Assembly: GCF_022533585.1 (NCBI RefSeq)
Contig: NZ_CP092827.1
Coordinates: 1,714,001-1,778,000 of the forward strand
DNA: 64,000 nt
Reading direction: 5' to 3'
Source: Pseudomonas sp. LS.1a
Lineage (GTDB): Bacteria; Pseudomonadota; Gammaproteobacteria; Pseudomonadales; Pseudomonadaceae
The notes under the pieces are model-generated. The model ran no database searches. It had not been told where the DNA came from and worked only from the letters and a program-made list of their open reading frames with translations. Shown here in pieces: positions 1-9,286 of the stretch. The translations under genes and the position numbers were made by a program. How positions within the stretch are numbered: position 1 is the first letter of the stretch; every line of letters begins with the position of its first letter.

Positions 1-780
<780 letters not shown>

Positions 781-790
781 TGCAGTAAAA

Positions 791-826
791 CGCGGGGGTG
801 CGTCTGGCGCACCCCGCCTGGTTTTT
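791..826 (+). terminator. Rho-independent terminator after ppsA
   Basis: GCGGGGGTGCG and CGCACCCCGC form a stem around a 4-5 nt loop, followed closely by GTTTTT. It lies about 10 bases after the ppsA stop. Confidence 0.7.
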
Positions 827-880
827 CCAGGGCGAGCTCCAGCAATGGATCCCGCCCTTTTTTGTGCACCAAGCAACCTT

Positions 881-1872
881 ATGCAAAGCAGCAGCACTCT
901 ATTCCCCGTGGCCCTGCTCAGTGCCGAACGCCGCGGCGACCTCAGCGAAGACGTGTACCGGATCAAGGCCGGCAACAGCCCTGACCCCAGCGTCGAGCTG
1001 GCTGTCACCCGTCTGGGGCTGGCCGATCAGGACCAGGCCCAGGGCGTGCCGGTCGTTCTCCTGCACGGCAGCTTCTCCAACCGCCGCTTCTGGTATTCGC
1101 CCAAAGGGGTTGGCCTGGGGGCCTATCTCGCTCGCGCGGGCTTCGATGTGTGGATCCCGGAAATGCGCGGCCATGGCCTGTCGCCGCGCAACCATGACTG
1201 GAAGCACAACAGCGTTGCTGCCTATGCCCGCGATGACCTGCCGCTGATTGCGGCTTTCGTGCGCGAGCAGTCGGGGCAGGCGCCGCACTGGGTCGGCCAC
1301 TCCTTGGGGGTACGACCTTGGTGGCAGCGCTGGGCGGTGGCTTTCTGGCTGCCGAGCAGGTGGCCAGCGTGGCGCTGTTCGGTACCCAGATCAGCCGCGT
1401 GTACTGGCCGTTGAAGGTACCGCCACTGACGTGGGGGGCGAAGCTGCTGCTCAAGCGCTGGGGGCAGATTTCCGGGCCGCGCTTCAAGCGTGGGCCGGAG
1501 GACGAGCCGATCGGCCTGGCGCTGGAGAGCATGCGCTGGCATGGCCTGTTCGGACGTTTTGGCGACAAGCAGAACGACTGGTGGGCGGGGCTGGCCGAGG
1601 TGGATGTGCCGCTGCTGGCCGTGGCTGGCGCGGGGGATTTCCAGGACCCGGTGTGGGCCTGTCGCAAGCTGTTCGAGCAGTTGGGCGGCGAGCGCAAGCA
1701 ATTTCTGCGGCTGGGGCGCGAGGAAGGGTTCGAGGCTTTCGGGCATGTCGACATGCTGGTGAGCAAGGCCGCGCAGGTGCAGGTGTGGCCGTTGGTGGAG
1801 CGTTGGCTGCGGGATCCGCTGGTGCCGGTGCATGCGTCCACGGTGATGGTGGAGCCTGTGCCCGCCGGTTGA
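881..1872 (+). pseudogene. Alpha/beta hydrolase, frameshifted at the nucleophile elbow
   Basis: Two overlapping reading frames together encode one alpha/beta-fold hydrolase of about 330 residues. The first (ATG at 881) carries VVLLHGSFSN (oxyanion region), the cap start and PHWVGHSLG, which is the GxSxG nucleophile elbow. The frame is then lost at a run of five G (about 1307-1313). Adding one G would restore SLGGTTLVAALGG and join it to the second frame (about 1313-1872), which has the VPLLAVAGAGD strand and the late His in EAFGHVDML. The intact protein would resemble the hydrolases found beside ppsA in pseudomonads; its substrate is unknown. The break is either a real single-base deletion in a G tract or a sequencing error. 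As written, the product ends with about 34 unrelated residues. Confidence 0.8.
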
Positions 1873-1881
1873 ATTTGCGTT

Positions 1882-1993
1882 GCCTGTACTGGCCCTTTCG
1901 CGGGCACGCCCGCTCCCACAGGGATCACACAGGGGCTAAATGCTGTGAGGTCCATGTGGGAGCGGGCGTGCCCGCGAAAGGGCCGAAACAGGC
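1882..1993. repeat. REP pair (inverted)
   Basis: Two facing copies of the P. putida-type REP unit (cores about 1891-1920 and 1955-1984, CGGGCACGCCCGCTCCCACA and its complement) can form one long cruciform or hairpin. It sits between the broken hydrolase and the RraA-family gene. Confidence 0.85.
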
Positions 1994-2091
1994 AAAACAC
2001 AACTGACTGCCTGGTCCCGGATGACTGCAATGGGCTCTACGGTGTAGCCTTGGACGATACCCGCTTTCGTTGTGACTGACAGGAGCTTCCC

Positions 2092-2583
2092 ATGCAGCAT
2101 TACGTAACGCCCGACCTGTGTGACGCCTACCCTGACCTGGTGCAGGTGCTGGAACCGATGTTCAGCAATTTCGGCGGCCGCGATTCGTTCGGCGGCCAGA
2201 TCGTCACCATCAAGTGCTTCGAAGACAACTCGCGGGTCAAGGAGCAGGTCGAGCTCGATGGCAAGGGCAAGGTCCTGGTCGTGGATGGTGGTGGCTCGCT
2301 GCGTCGAGCACTGCTCGGTGACATGCTTGCCGAAAAGGCTGCCAGAAACGGCTGGGAAGGCCTGGTGATCTATGGCTGCGTGCGTGACGTCGACGTGCTG
2401 ATCCAGACCAACGTCGGCGTGCAGGCCCTGGCCAGCCACCCGATGAAGACCGACAGGCGCGGCATCGGCGAGCTCAACGTGCCAGTGACCTTCGCCGGGG
2501 TGACCTTCCGCCCGGGCGAGTACGTGTATGCAGACAACAATGGCGTGCTGGTCTCGCCAAGCCCGCTGAAAATGCCGGCGTGA
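2092..2583 (+). CDS. RraA-family protein (ribonuclease regulator / HMG-type aldolase fold)
   Basis: This 163-residue protein has the length and layout of RraA, the protein that binds RNase E in E. coli and lowers its activity. Segments such as [25 protein letters not shown] and [12 protein letters not shown] are typical of the family. It also contains D-x20-R-D (from the D of LLGDM to the RD of GCVRDVD), the metal-binding and catalytic motif of class II 4-hydroxy-4-methyl-2-oxoglutarate aldolases in the same fold; E. coli RraA, as I recall it, has RQ at that place. Which activity dominates cannot be decided from sequence. The start is supported by CAGGAG six bases upstream. It stands alone, 27 bases before zntB. 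Confidence 0.88.
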   Translation: MQHYVTPDLCDAYPDLVQVLEPMFSNFGGRDSFGGQIVTIKCFEDNSRVKEQVELDGKGKVLVVDGGGSLRRALLGDMLAEKAARNGWEGLVIYGCVRDVDVLIQTNVGVQALASHPMKTDRRGIGELNVPVTFAGVTFRPGEYVYADNNGVLVSPSPLKMPA

Positions 2584-2610
2584 TGCGCCGCCCGCGCTGA
2601 TGGAGCTTTG

Positions 2611-3606
2611 ATGTTCGAGGAAGACAACGCGCAGTGGGGGCTGGTACACGCCCTGGTGCTCGATGGCAAAGGCGGCGCGCGCTCTATTGCCCGTACCGAG
2701 CTGGACGACTTGCAACTGCAACCCGAGCAGAGCCTGTGGCTGCACTGGGACCGCAGCCATCCGCAAACCCGCACCTGGCTGCTGCGCGACAGCGGCCTGA
2801 GTGCGTTCGCCTGCGAGCTGTTGCTGGAAGAAAACACCCGGCCGCGCCTGCTGCCCATGGCCGATGAGCAGCTGTTGCTGTTCCTGCGCGGGGTCAACCT
2901 CAACCCGGGTGCAGAGCCCGAGGACATGGTCTCGGTGCGCATCTTCGCCGAGGCGCAGCGGGTCATCTCGCTGCGCCTGCGGCCGTTGCGCGCCAGTGAC
3001 GAGATTCTCCAGCAGCTTGAAGAGGGCAGGGGCCCGAAATCGGCTTCCGAGCTGTTGCTGCTGATGGGCGAACTGCTGACCGAAAAGGTTCAGGGCCTGG
3101 TAAGCGACCTGTCCGAACTGGTCGACCTGGAGGAAGAAAAGGTTGAATCCGACGAACGGTACACTCCGGAGAACGGCTGCCTGCAGCAGATCCGCCGGCG
3201 TGCCGCCGGTCTGCGGCGTTTCCTTGCTCCTCAGCGGGAGATCTACGCCCAGCTGTCGCGTAGCAAATGGAGCTGGTTCGTCGATGCCGACGCCGATTAC
3301 TGGAACGAGCTGAACAATAGCCTGATCCGCTACCTCGAAGAGCTGGAGCTGACCCGCGAGCGGGCCGCACTGGTGCTGGAAAGCCAGGATCGCCGGCGCA
3401 GCGAGCGGATGAACCGCACCATGTACCGCTTCGGCATCATCACCTGCATCTTCCTGCCCATGAGCTTCATCACCGGGCTGCTGGGCATCAATGTCGGGGG
3501 CATCCCGGGGGCGGAAAACCCCTATGGCTTCCTGTTTGCCTGCATCATCGTGCTGGGGCTGGCGGTGGGGCAGTGGTGGCTGTTCCGGCGGTTGCGGTGG
3601 GTCTAG
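2611..3606 (+). CDS. zntB: Zinc transporter ZntB (CorA superfamily)
   Basis: This 331-residue inner-membrane cation transporter belongs to the CorA/ZntB superfamily. A large N-terminal cytoplasmic domain (residues 1 to about 265) is followed by two C-terminal membrane segments. The first, TCIFLPMSFITGLLG, ends in GINVGGIPG, the ZntB form of the CorA GxN pore signature; the second runs from about FLFACIIVLGLAVG. The basic tail FRRLRWV is also usual. ZntB moves Zn2+ across the inner membrane, probably with protons. The start is ATG at 2611 because GGAG lies five bases before it; a TTG one codon earlier is less likely. Confidence 0.93.
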   Translation: MFEEDNAQWGLVHALVLDGKGGARSIARTELDDLQLQPEQSLWLHWDRSHPQTRTWLLRDSGLSAFACELLLEENTRPRLLPMADEQLLLFLRGVNLNPGAEPEDMVSVRIFAEAQRVISLRLRPLRASDEILQQLEEGRGPKSASELLLLMGELLTEKVQGLVSDLSELVDLEEEKVESDERYTPENGCLQQIRRRAAGLRRFLAPQREIYAQLSRSKWSWFVDADADYWNELNNSLIRYLEELELTRERAALVLESQDRRRSERMNRTMYRFGIITCIFLPMSFITGLLGINVGGIPGAENPYGFLFACIIVLGLAVGQWWLFRRLRWV

Positions 3607-3615
3607 AAATGTTCT

Positions 3616-3643
3616 GCCTGTTCTGGCCTCTTCGCGGGCACGC
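3616..3643 (+). repeat. Truncated REP element
   Basis: GGCCTCTTCGCGGGCACGC matches the left half of the REP unit, but the CCCGCTCCCACAG half is missing and no partner follows. It lies just after zntB. Confidence 0.6.
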
Positions 3644-3728
3644 ATTCATTTTGAAACACTCGTCCCAATGCGATGTGTGACCCATCGCCCGGCCATCTCG
3701 TCTCTGACTGACACTGCGCGAGGTGCCC

Positions 3729-4001
3729 ATGCACGATCCGTTTGAAGAATCCCTGCGCGACCTGCTCAAGGCGTCACCCTCCGGCAATGACCGGGATGAC
3801 CGGGACGACGCCGCTTGCCTGGGTCGCGTGCTGAAAACCGCCAACCGCCAGGTTGGCGCAGGTGATCTGTTCAGCCTGCTTGGCCGCTGGAGCCAGGCGC
3901 TGCTGATCGCCGTGAACAATGGCGCGGCGCATGTGGCGCCGGTGCGTCGACACTCTTCCCGCAACGCTGCCAACGGCAGCAAAGCAGATAAGGCCGATTG
4001 A
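3729..4001 (+). CDS. cfrX: CfrX, small conserved Pseudomonas protein
   Basis: This 90-residue hydrophilic protein begins HDPFEESLRDLLK and ends in a basic tail. Position and features match CfrX, the small protein encoded ahead of cmpX and sigX in Pseudomonas; no enzyme motif is visible and its biochemical role is not established. The start is ATG at 3729, with AGG just upstream; an in-frame GTG two codons earlier is the alternative. Its stop lies 2 bases before the cmpX ATG, so the two are very probably co-transcribed and translationally coupled. Confidence 0.8.
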   Translation: MHDPFEESLRDLLKASPSGNDRDDRDDAACLGRVLKTANRQVGAGDLFSLLGRWSQALLIAVNNGAAHVAPVRRHSSRNAANGSKADKAD

Positions 4002-4003
4002 AT

Positions 4004-4828
4004 ATGGAACTCGATCTCTGGACCCAGAGCCTGGTCACCGCCATGACTGCCCTTTGGACCAAGGTAGCGAACTTCATCCCCAACCTGTTCGGCGCGCTGG
4101 TCGTGGTGCTGCTCGGTTTCGTGGTGGCCAAGCTGCTCGACACGCTGCTGTCCAAACTGCTGGCCAAGTTCGGCCTGGACCGCCTGATGGCCGGCACCGG
4201 CCTGACCAAGATGCTCGGCCGGGTCGGTATCCAGGTACCGATCTCGACCCTGATCGGCAAGATCGTCTACTGGTTCGTGCTGCTCATCTTCCTGGTCTCG
4301 GCTGCTGAATCGCTGGGCCTGGAGCGGGTTTCGGCAACCCTCGACATGCTCGCCCTGTACCTGCCGAAGGTGTTCGGCGCAGCCCTGGTGCTGCTGGCCG
4401 GCGTGCTGCTGGCCCAGGTGGCCAACGGCCTGGTGCGCGGCGCTGCCGAAGGCATCGGCCTGGAATACTCGGCGGGCCTGGGGCGTATCACCCAGGGCCT
4501 GGTGATCATCATCAGCATCTCGGTGGCCATCAGCCAGCTGGAGGTGAAGACCGACCTGCTGAACCATGTGATCGTGATCGGGCTGATTACCGTTGGTCTG
4601 GCCGTTGCACTGGCAATGGGCCTTGGCAGCCGCGAAATCGCCGGGCAGATTCTGGCCGGCATCTACGTGCGCGAGCTGTACCAGGTGGGCCAGCAGGTGC
4701 GGATTGGAGAGGTCGAAGGGCATATCGAGGAGATCGGTACGGTGAAGACGACACTGCTGACCGATGATGGCGAACTGGTGTCGCTGTCCAACCGCGAGCT
4801 GCTTGAACAGCGAGTCAATAGCCGCTAA
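4004..4828 (+). CDS. cmpX: CmpX, small-conductance mechanosensitive channel family
   Basis: This 274-residue membrane protein has four to five hydrophobic segments: about 20-45 (FIPNLFGALVVVLLGFVVAKLL), 80-105, 115-140, 165-185 and 190-210. The last segments are followed by a short MscS-like beta domain with GSREIAGQILAGIY, VGQQVRIGEVEGHIEEIG and VSLSNREL. CmpX is known in Pseudomonas as an inner-membrane channel-like protein that affects envelope stress signalling and SigX activity. It follows cfrX directly and precedes sigX by 88 bases. A TTG at 3998 inside the cfrX stop region is an alternative start. Confidence 0.9.
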   Translation: MELDLWTQSLVTAMTALWTKVANFIPNLFGALVVVLLGFVVAKLLDTLLSKLLAKFGLDRLMAGTGLTKMLGRVGIQVPISTLIGKIVYWFVLLIFLVSAAESLGLERVSATLDMLALYLPKVFGAALVLLAGVLLAQVANGLVRGAAEGIGLEYSAGLGRITQGLVIIISISVAISQLEVKTDLLNHVIVIGLITVGLAVALAMGLGSREIAGQILAGIYVRELYQVGQQVRIGEVEGHIEEIGTVKTTLLTDDGELVSLSNRELLEQRVNSR

Positions 4829-4916
4829 CCGCACAAAGCTGTTAATGTATGCCGCCGCGAAAATCGACCCACGGGGTCGCGCGGCGACATTGACCTGACT
4901 GTCGGCCAGATCCGTT

Positions 4917-5507
4917 TTGAATAAAGTTCATTCGCCGCCCATGCGTTATGACCCCCGCGAGCTCACCGACGAAGAGTTGGTGGCGCGTTCGCATGAGGAG
5001 CTGTACCACGTTACCCGCGCCTATGAGGAGCTCATGCGGCGCTACCAACGGACCCTGTTCAACGTCTGTGCGCGTTATCTGGGGAACGACCGTGACGCGG
5101 ACGATGTCTGTCAGGAAGTCATGTTGAAAGTGCTGTACGGGCTGAAGAACTTCGAGGGTAAGTCCAAGTTCAAGACCTGGCTCTACAGCATCACCTACAA
5201 CGAATGCATTACCCAGTACCGCAAGGAGCGCCGTAAACGTCGGTTGATGGATGCCTTGAGTCTGGACCCTGTGGAAGAGGCGTCCGAAGACAAGGCTCCG
5301 AAGCCGGAAGAAAAAGGCGGGCTGGACAAATGGCTGGTGCATGTGAACCCGATTGACCGGGAAATCCTGGTGCTGCGTTTTGTCGCAGAGCTGGAATTTC
5401 AGGAAATCGCCGACATCATGCACATGGGCCTGAGCGCCACGAAAATGCGCTACAAGCGCGCGCTAGACAAGCTTCGGGAGAAATTTGCCGGCCTCGATGA
5501 AACTTAG
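4917..5507 (+). CDS. sigX: ECF sigma factor SigX
   Basis: This 196-residue sigma factor has region 2 (YLGNDRDADDVCQEVMLKVL, then FKTWLYSITYNECI) and region 4 (DREILVLRFVAELEFQEIADIM with a helix-turn-helix), joined by an acidic linker. It closely follows my recollection of P. aeruginosa SigX, including a start reading MNK, so TTG at 4917 was chosen; an ATG eight codons later is possible. SigX directs RNA polymerase to oprF and to genes for fatty-acid synthesis and membrane homeostasis. No anti-sigma gene is adjacent, as usual for SigX; cfrX and cmpX take that place. oprF starts 111 bases downstream. Confidence 0.95.
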   Translation: MNKVHSPPMRYDPRELTDEELVARSHEELYHVTRAYEELMRRYQRTLFNVCARYLGNDRDADDVCQEVMLKVLYGLKNFEGKSKFKTWLYSITYNECITQYRKERRKRRLMDALSLDPVEEASEDKAPKPEEKGGLDKWLVHVNPIDREILVLRFVAELEFQEIADIMHMGLSATKMRYKRALDKLREKFAGLDET

Positions 5508-5618
5508 TGGCCTGCAAATATCTCTAACGAACCGGCGAGTTCTGCTAGACTAGCCGTCGAGTTGTCCCCCTTGTTTGTGGTGGGACTGCTTAACTATCAC
5601 CAGATGGGGATTTAACGG
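5508..5618 (+). promoter_or_regulatory. oprF promoter region
   Basis: The 111-base gap between sigX and oprF holds TAGACT (about 5547-5552), a plausible -10 element, and an AAC-containing stretch (CTAACGAACC) where an ECF sigma factor could contact the -35. OprF synthesis is known to depend partly on SigX, but I could not fit one unambiguous SigX promoter. The ribosome-binding site is GGGGAT before the ATG at 5619. Confidence 0.45.
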
Positions 5619-6656
5619 ATGAAATTGAAAAACACCTTGGGCTTGGCCATTGGCTCGCTCGTCGCTGCTACTTCTTTCGGCGTTCTGGCTCAAGGCCAAG
5701 GCGCTGTAGAAATCGAAGGCAACGTTACCAAGCAGTACTACGACAGCGAACGTAACTTCAAGAACGACGGCACCAATCCTGGTGTTCGCCTGGGCTACTT
5801 CCTGACCGACGACGTTTCCCTGGACCTCGGCTACAACGAGACCCACAACGCTCGTGGTGAAGTCTTCAACAAAGACATCAAAGGTTCCAAGACCAAGCTC
5901 GACGCCACCTACCACTTCGGTACCGTGGGCGACGCTCTGCGTCCGTACGTTTCCGCCGGTTTCGCTCACGAGAGCCTGGGTCAGGCCACTCGTAGCGGCC
6001 GCGACCACTCCACCTTCGCCAACGTTGGCGCTGGCGCCAAGTGGTACATCACCGACATGTTCTTCGCCCGTGCCGGCGTAGAAGCCATGTACAACATCGA
6101 CAACGGCAACACCGAGTGGGGTCCGACCGTTGGTGTTGGTCTGAACTTCGGCGGTAGCCCGAAGCAAGCTGAAGTCGCTCCGGCTCCAGTTGCCGAAGTG
6201 TGCTCCGACTCCGACAACGACGGCGTTTGCGACAACGTCGACAAGTGCCCTGACACCCCGGCCAACGTTACCGTTGACGCCGATGGCTGCCCGGCTGTTG
6301 CCGAAGTCGTTCGCGTTGAGCTGGACGTCAAGTTCGACTTCGACAAGTCGGTCGTCAAGCCAAACAGCTACGGCGACATCAAGAACCTGGCTGACTTCAT
6401 GAAGCAGTACCCACAGACCACCACCACCGTGGAAGGTCACACTGACTCCGTCGGCCCAGACGCTTACAACCAGAAGCTGTCCGAGCGTCGTGCCAACGCT
6501 GTCAAGCAGGTCCTGACCCAGCAGTACGGCGTAGAATCCAGCCGTGTTGACTCGGTTGGCTACGGCGAAACCCGTCCGGTTGCCGACAACGCCACCGAAG
6601 AAGGCCGCGCTATCAACCGTCGCGTTGAAGCTCAGGTAGAAGCCCAGGCCAAGTAA
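5619..6656 (+). CDS. oprF: OprF, major outer-membrane porin / OmpA-like protein
   Basis: This 345-residue OprF homologue has a signal peptide of about 24 residues (ending GVLAQ), an N-terminal eight-stranded beta-barrel to about residue 180 (TYHFGTVGDALRPYVSAGF, MYNIDNGNTEWGPTVGVGLNF), and a hinge with thrombospondin-3-like Asp repeats and four Cys (CSDSDNDGVCDNVDKCPDTP). The C terminus is a peptidoglycan-binding OmpA domain with VEGHTDSVGPDAYNQKLSERRA and GYGETRPV. It is an abundant structural and diffusion porin that ties the outer membrane to peptidoglycan. Its codon use is richer in preferred C- and T-ending codons than neighbouring genes, as expected for high expression. An intrinsic terminator follows directly. 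Confidence 0.98.
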   Translation: MKLKNTLGLAIGSLVAATSFGVLAQGQGAVEIEGNVTKQYYDSERNFKNDGTNPGVRLGYFLTDDVSLDLGYNETHNARGEVFNKDIKGSKTKLDATYHFGTVGDALRPYVSAGFAHESLGQATRSGRDHSTFANVGAGAKWYITDMFFARAGVEAMYNIDNGNTEWGPTVGVGLNFGGSPKQAEVAPAPVAEVCSDSDNDGVCDNVDKCPDTPANVTVDADGCPAVAEVVRVELDVKFDFDKSVVKPNSYGDIKNLADFMKQYPQTTTTVEGHTDSVGPDAYNQKLSERRANAVKQVLTQQYGVESSRVDSVGYGETRPVADNATEEGRAINRRVEAQVEAQAK

Positions 6657-6675
6657 TTGGTTTGAAGCTTGATGA

Positions 6676-6702
6676 AAAACCCGGCCTCGGCCGGGTTTTT
6701 CT
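6676..6702 (+). terminator. Rho-independent terminator of oprF
   Basis: AAAACCCGGCC and GGCCGGGTTTTT pair around a short loop, ending in TTTTTC, about 20 bases after the oprF stop. Confidence 0.9.
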
Positions 6703-6726
6703 TTGCCTGGGATTTGTGGTGTGTGT

Positions 6727-6833
6727 GCCGGCCCTTTCGCGGGCTTGCCCGCTCCCACAGAGATTGCGCATAGCCTGCGGGATACGACGAACCTGTGGGA
6801 GCGGGCAAGCCCGCGAAGGGGCCTTTACAGGCA
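6727..6833. repeat. REP pair (inverted)
   Basis: Facing REP units (GGGCTTGCCCGCTCCCACAG and its complement) are separated by about 30 bases, between the convergent oprF and cobA genes. Confidence 0.85.
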
Positions 6834-6838
6834 CTGTA

Positions 6839-7579
6839 TCATCCTGCAATTGCCACCAATTCCTGAACCACCTGTTCCCCAACCACCTCCCCAATCACCA
6901 ATATCGCCGGGCTACGCAAGCCAAACCTCCGCGCATCCTCCACCATCCCCCGCACATCGCTCCTGCACTCCCGCTGCTGTGGCAACGATGCATTCTCGAT
7001 CATCGCCACCGGCATCCCCGGTGCCATGCCGCCGTCCAGCAACCCTTGGCGTACCTGCTCCAGCCTGGCCACGCCCATGTACACCACCAGCGTCGTCCCG
7101 CCCTGGGCCAAGGCCGCCCAGTTCAGCTCGCTGTCGTCCTGGGTATGTGCCGTGACCAGCGTCACGCCTCGGCTCACACCCCGTGAGGTCAGGGAAATCC
7201 CGCATTGCGTGGCGCCGGCCAGGCCGGCGGTGATGCCGTTGACCACTTCCACCTCGATGCCATGTCCCTGCAGCCACAGCGCCTCTTCACCGCCACGGCC
7301 GAAGATGCACGGGTCGCCGCCCTTGAGCCGTACCACGCAGCGCCCTTGCCGCGCATGGCGCAGCATCAGGCGCTGGATGAACGCCTGCGGCGTAGAGCGG
7401 CAGCCGCCGCGCTTGCCCACGGCAATCACCCGGGCCTGCGGGCAATGCTCCAGCACCGCCGGGTTGACCAGGTCGTCGATCATCACCACGGCGGCTTGCT
7501 GCAAGGCGCGTACAGCCTTGAGGGTGAGCAGTTCGGGGTCACCAGGGCCAGCACCAACCAGCCAGACTTTTGCATTCAT
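6839..7579 (-). CDS. cobA: Uroporphyrinogen-III C-methyltransferase (SUMT)
   Basis: This 246-residue SAM-dependent methylase makes precorrin-2 from uroporphyrinogen III, the branch point to sirohaem and cobalamin. Family signatures are visible: VGAGPGDPELLTLKA at the N terminus, VGKRGG, VVRLKGGDPCIFGRGGEE, and VNGITAGLAGATQCGISLTSRG. There is no CysG-type dehydrogenase/chelatase extension. It is the last gene of a minus-strand run nasA-kinase-cobA, 27 bases after the kinase gene. The context implies a sirohaem supply for nitrite reductase, although nirB and nirD are not here. Confidence 0.95.
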   Translation of the reverse strand: MNAKVWLVGAGPGDPELLTLKAVRALQQAAVVMIDDLVNPAVLEHCPQARVIAVGKRGGCRSTPQAFIQRLMLRHARQGRCVVRLKGGDPCIFGRGGEEALWLQGHGIEVEVVNGITAGLAGATQCGISLTSRGVSRGVTLVTAHTQDDSELNWAALAQGGTTLVVYMGVARLEQVRQGLLDGGMAPGMPVAMIENASLPQQRECRSDVRGMVEDARRFGLRSPAILVIGEVVGEQVVQELVAIAG

Positions 7580-7606
7580 CAGGGTTTCCTCATCGGCAAG
7601 GCGCGT

Positions 7607-9277
7607 TCAGCCCTTGAGCAGGGTGAGCAGCAATATCAGGTTGAACAGCAAGGACAGCAGGGCCAGGGTGCGCCAGACCTTCAACGGCTCGCGCTCCAGC
7701 AATGGCCGTGGCCGGCTGGGCAGTTCCTGGCGGTCGCCACGTTCGAGCAGCAGCAACCAGTGTTCGGCGGTTTCGAAGCGTTGCGCCGGGTCGGCTGCCA
7801 GCGCCTGCTGCAGGTTGTGCTGCAGCCACTCCGGCAGGTCGGGGCGGTAGCGTGCGGCGTTGACCGGCTGACCGAAGCGCGGCCGCTGGAAGGCCTCCAC
7901 CTCGCCGTACGGATAGTGGCCGGTCAGCAGGTGATAGAGCGTTACGCCCACGGCATACAGGTCCTGGCGTGGACTGGGCGGCAGGCCGTCGAACGCTTCC
8001 GGGGCAATGTATGACGGTGTGCCCGGCAACTCATGCTGCGGGTCTTCGGACAGGCCCGGGCAGTAAGCCAGGCCGAAGTCCAGCAGGCGCAGCTGGCCAT
8101 CGCTGCCCAGGTGCAGGTTCTCTGGCTTGATGTCGCGGTGCAGCAGGTTGCGCCGGTGCAGTACGCCGACCGCCTGCAGCAGTTGCCGGGCCAGCTCCAG
8201 CCACTGCGGCATGGGCAGCGGGCCGTGTTCGGCCAGCAGCGCCGCCAGACTCTGGCCGGGGTATTCGCGCATCACGTAGTACAGGTGCTGGCGCTGGCTG
8301 GCTGCGTGCAGTTCGGGGAAGTGCCGGCCAGCGACCCGGCGCAGGAACCACTCTTCCAGCAACAGCCCTTGTGCTGCGCCGGGCTCCTGCTCGCGTGCGG
8401 CGGGCAGGGTCTTCAGCAGCCAGGCTTGGCCCTGGCCATCGCGCACCCGGTACAGCAGTGACTGGCGGCTGTGCGAAAGCAGCTTTTCGGCTTGCCAGCC
8501 ATCGATGGCCTGGCCCTCACGCAGCGGGCCGGGCACCGGCCATTGCTGCAACTGCGCCAGGGTGTCACCCAGGTTGGCTGTGCCCAGTTGCTCGACCTGC
8601 ACCAGCAAGGCGCTGGCGTTGTCCTGGCTGCCGTTGAAGTGCGCGCTGGCGACCAGGGTGTCGACGGCCAGTTGCAGGTCGGGTTGCTCGCGCAGCACCG
8701 CCTGGATGTGCTGGTCGCCCAGGCTGGCCCATACGCCATCACTCAGCAACAGAAAACGCTCGCCTGGCTGCAGCTCGCCTTCCAGATAATCCACCAGCAG
8801 CTGCTGGTCCAGGCCCAGCGCGCGCTTGAGCACATGCTGCATGCCGGGCTGGTCCCACACATGGTCTTTACTCAGGCACTGCAGGCGCCCGGCGTGCCAG
8901 CGATACACGCGGCAGTCGCCTACGTGTGCCAGGGTAAAGCGCCGGCCACGCAGCACCAGCGCGCTGAGGGTGGTCAGCAATGGCTGGCCGTTACCTTGGG
9001 CACGCAGCCAGCGGTTCTGCGCCAGCAGCAGGCGGTCGAGAGCCTGGGGCACGCTCCAGGTTGCGGGGGTAGCGTAGTAGTCCAGGGCCAGCGCCTGCAG
9101 GCTGGCCCGGGCTGCCAGGCCGCCATCGGCACATTGGCTGACGCCGTCGGCGAGGGCGAACAGGTAGCCCTTGCTGGCGGCCAGCTCCGGCGCCGGGGTA
9201 ACCAGGCGCAGGGCGTCCTGGTTTTCCTCGCGTGGCCCGGTGGCGCTGGCCTGGGCAAAGCTCAGTTGCAGGCTCAT
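7607..9277 (-). CDS. PP2C-type phosphatase fused to Ser/Thr protein kinase, membrane-anchored
   Basis: This 556-residue two-domain protein has an N-terminal PP2C phosphatase (about 1-235) with GPREENQDALR, FALADGVS, LAHVGDCRVYR, LLSDGVW and QDNASALLV, all carrying the expected metal-binding Asp residues. A protein kinase domain follows (about 255-515): a weak glycine loop, a Lys in WLLKTLP, the catalytic loop HRDIKPENLHL, LLDFGLAY, GTPSYIAPE and DLYAVGVTLYHLLTG. One C-terminal membrane helix (about 530-552, LALLSLLFNLILLLTLL) would anchor it with both domains in the cytoplasm. It starts 9 bases after nasA stops, so it belongs to the nitrate transporter operon. Its substrate is unknown; the same gene adjoins nasA in P. 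aeruginosa. Confidence 0.92.
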   Translation of the reverse strand: MSLQLSFAQASATGPREENQDALRLVTPAPELAASKGYLFALADGVSQCADGGLAARASLQALALDYYATPATWSVPQALDRLLLAQNRWLRAQGNGQPLLTTLSALVLRGRRFTLAHVGDCRVYRWHAGRLQCLSKDHVWDQPGMQHVLKRALGLDQQLLVDYLEGELQPGERFLLLSDGVWASLGDQHIQAVLREQPDLQLAVDTLVASAHFNGSQDNASALLVQVEQLGTANLGDTLAQLQQWPVPGPLREGQAIDGWQAEKLLSHSRQSLLYRVRDGQGQAWLLKTLPAAREQEPGAAQGLLLEEWFLRRVAGRHFPELHAASQRQHLYYVMREYPGQSLAALLAEHGPLPMPQWLELARQLLQAVGVLHRRNLLHRDIKPENLHLGSDGQLRLLDFGLAYCPGLSEDPQHELPGTPSYIAPEAFDGLPPSPRQDLYAVGVTLYHLLTGHYPYGEVEAFQRPRFGQPVNAARYRPDLPEWLQHNLQQALAADPAQRFETAEHWLLLLERGDRQELPSRPRPLLEREPLKVWRTLALLSLLFNLILLLTLLKG

Positions 9278-9286
9278 GGCTGTGCC

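Noticed and set aside
1936..3645. Minus-strand open frame of 569 codons opposite the RraA-family gene and zntB
   Set aside because: It is antisense to two recognised genes, lacks a ribosome-binding site and has a low-complexity composition.
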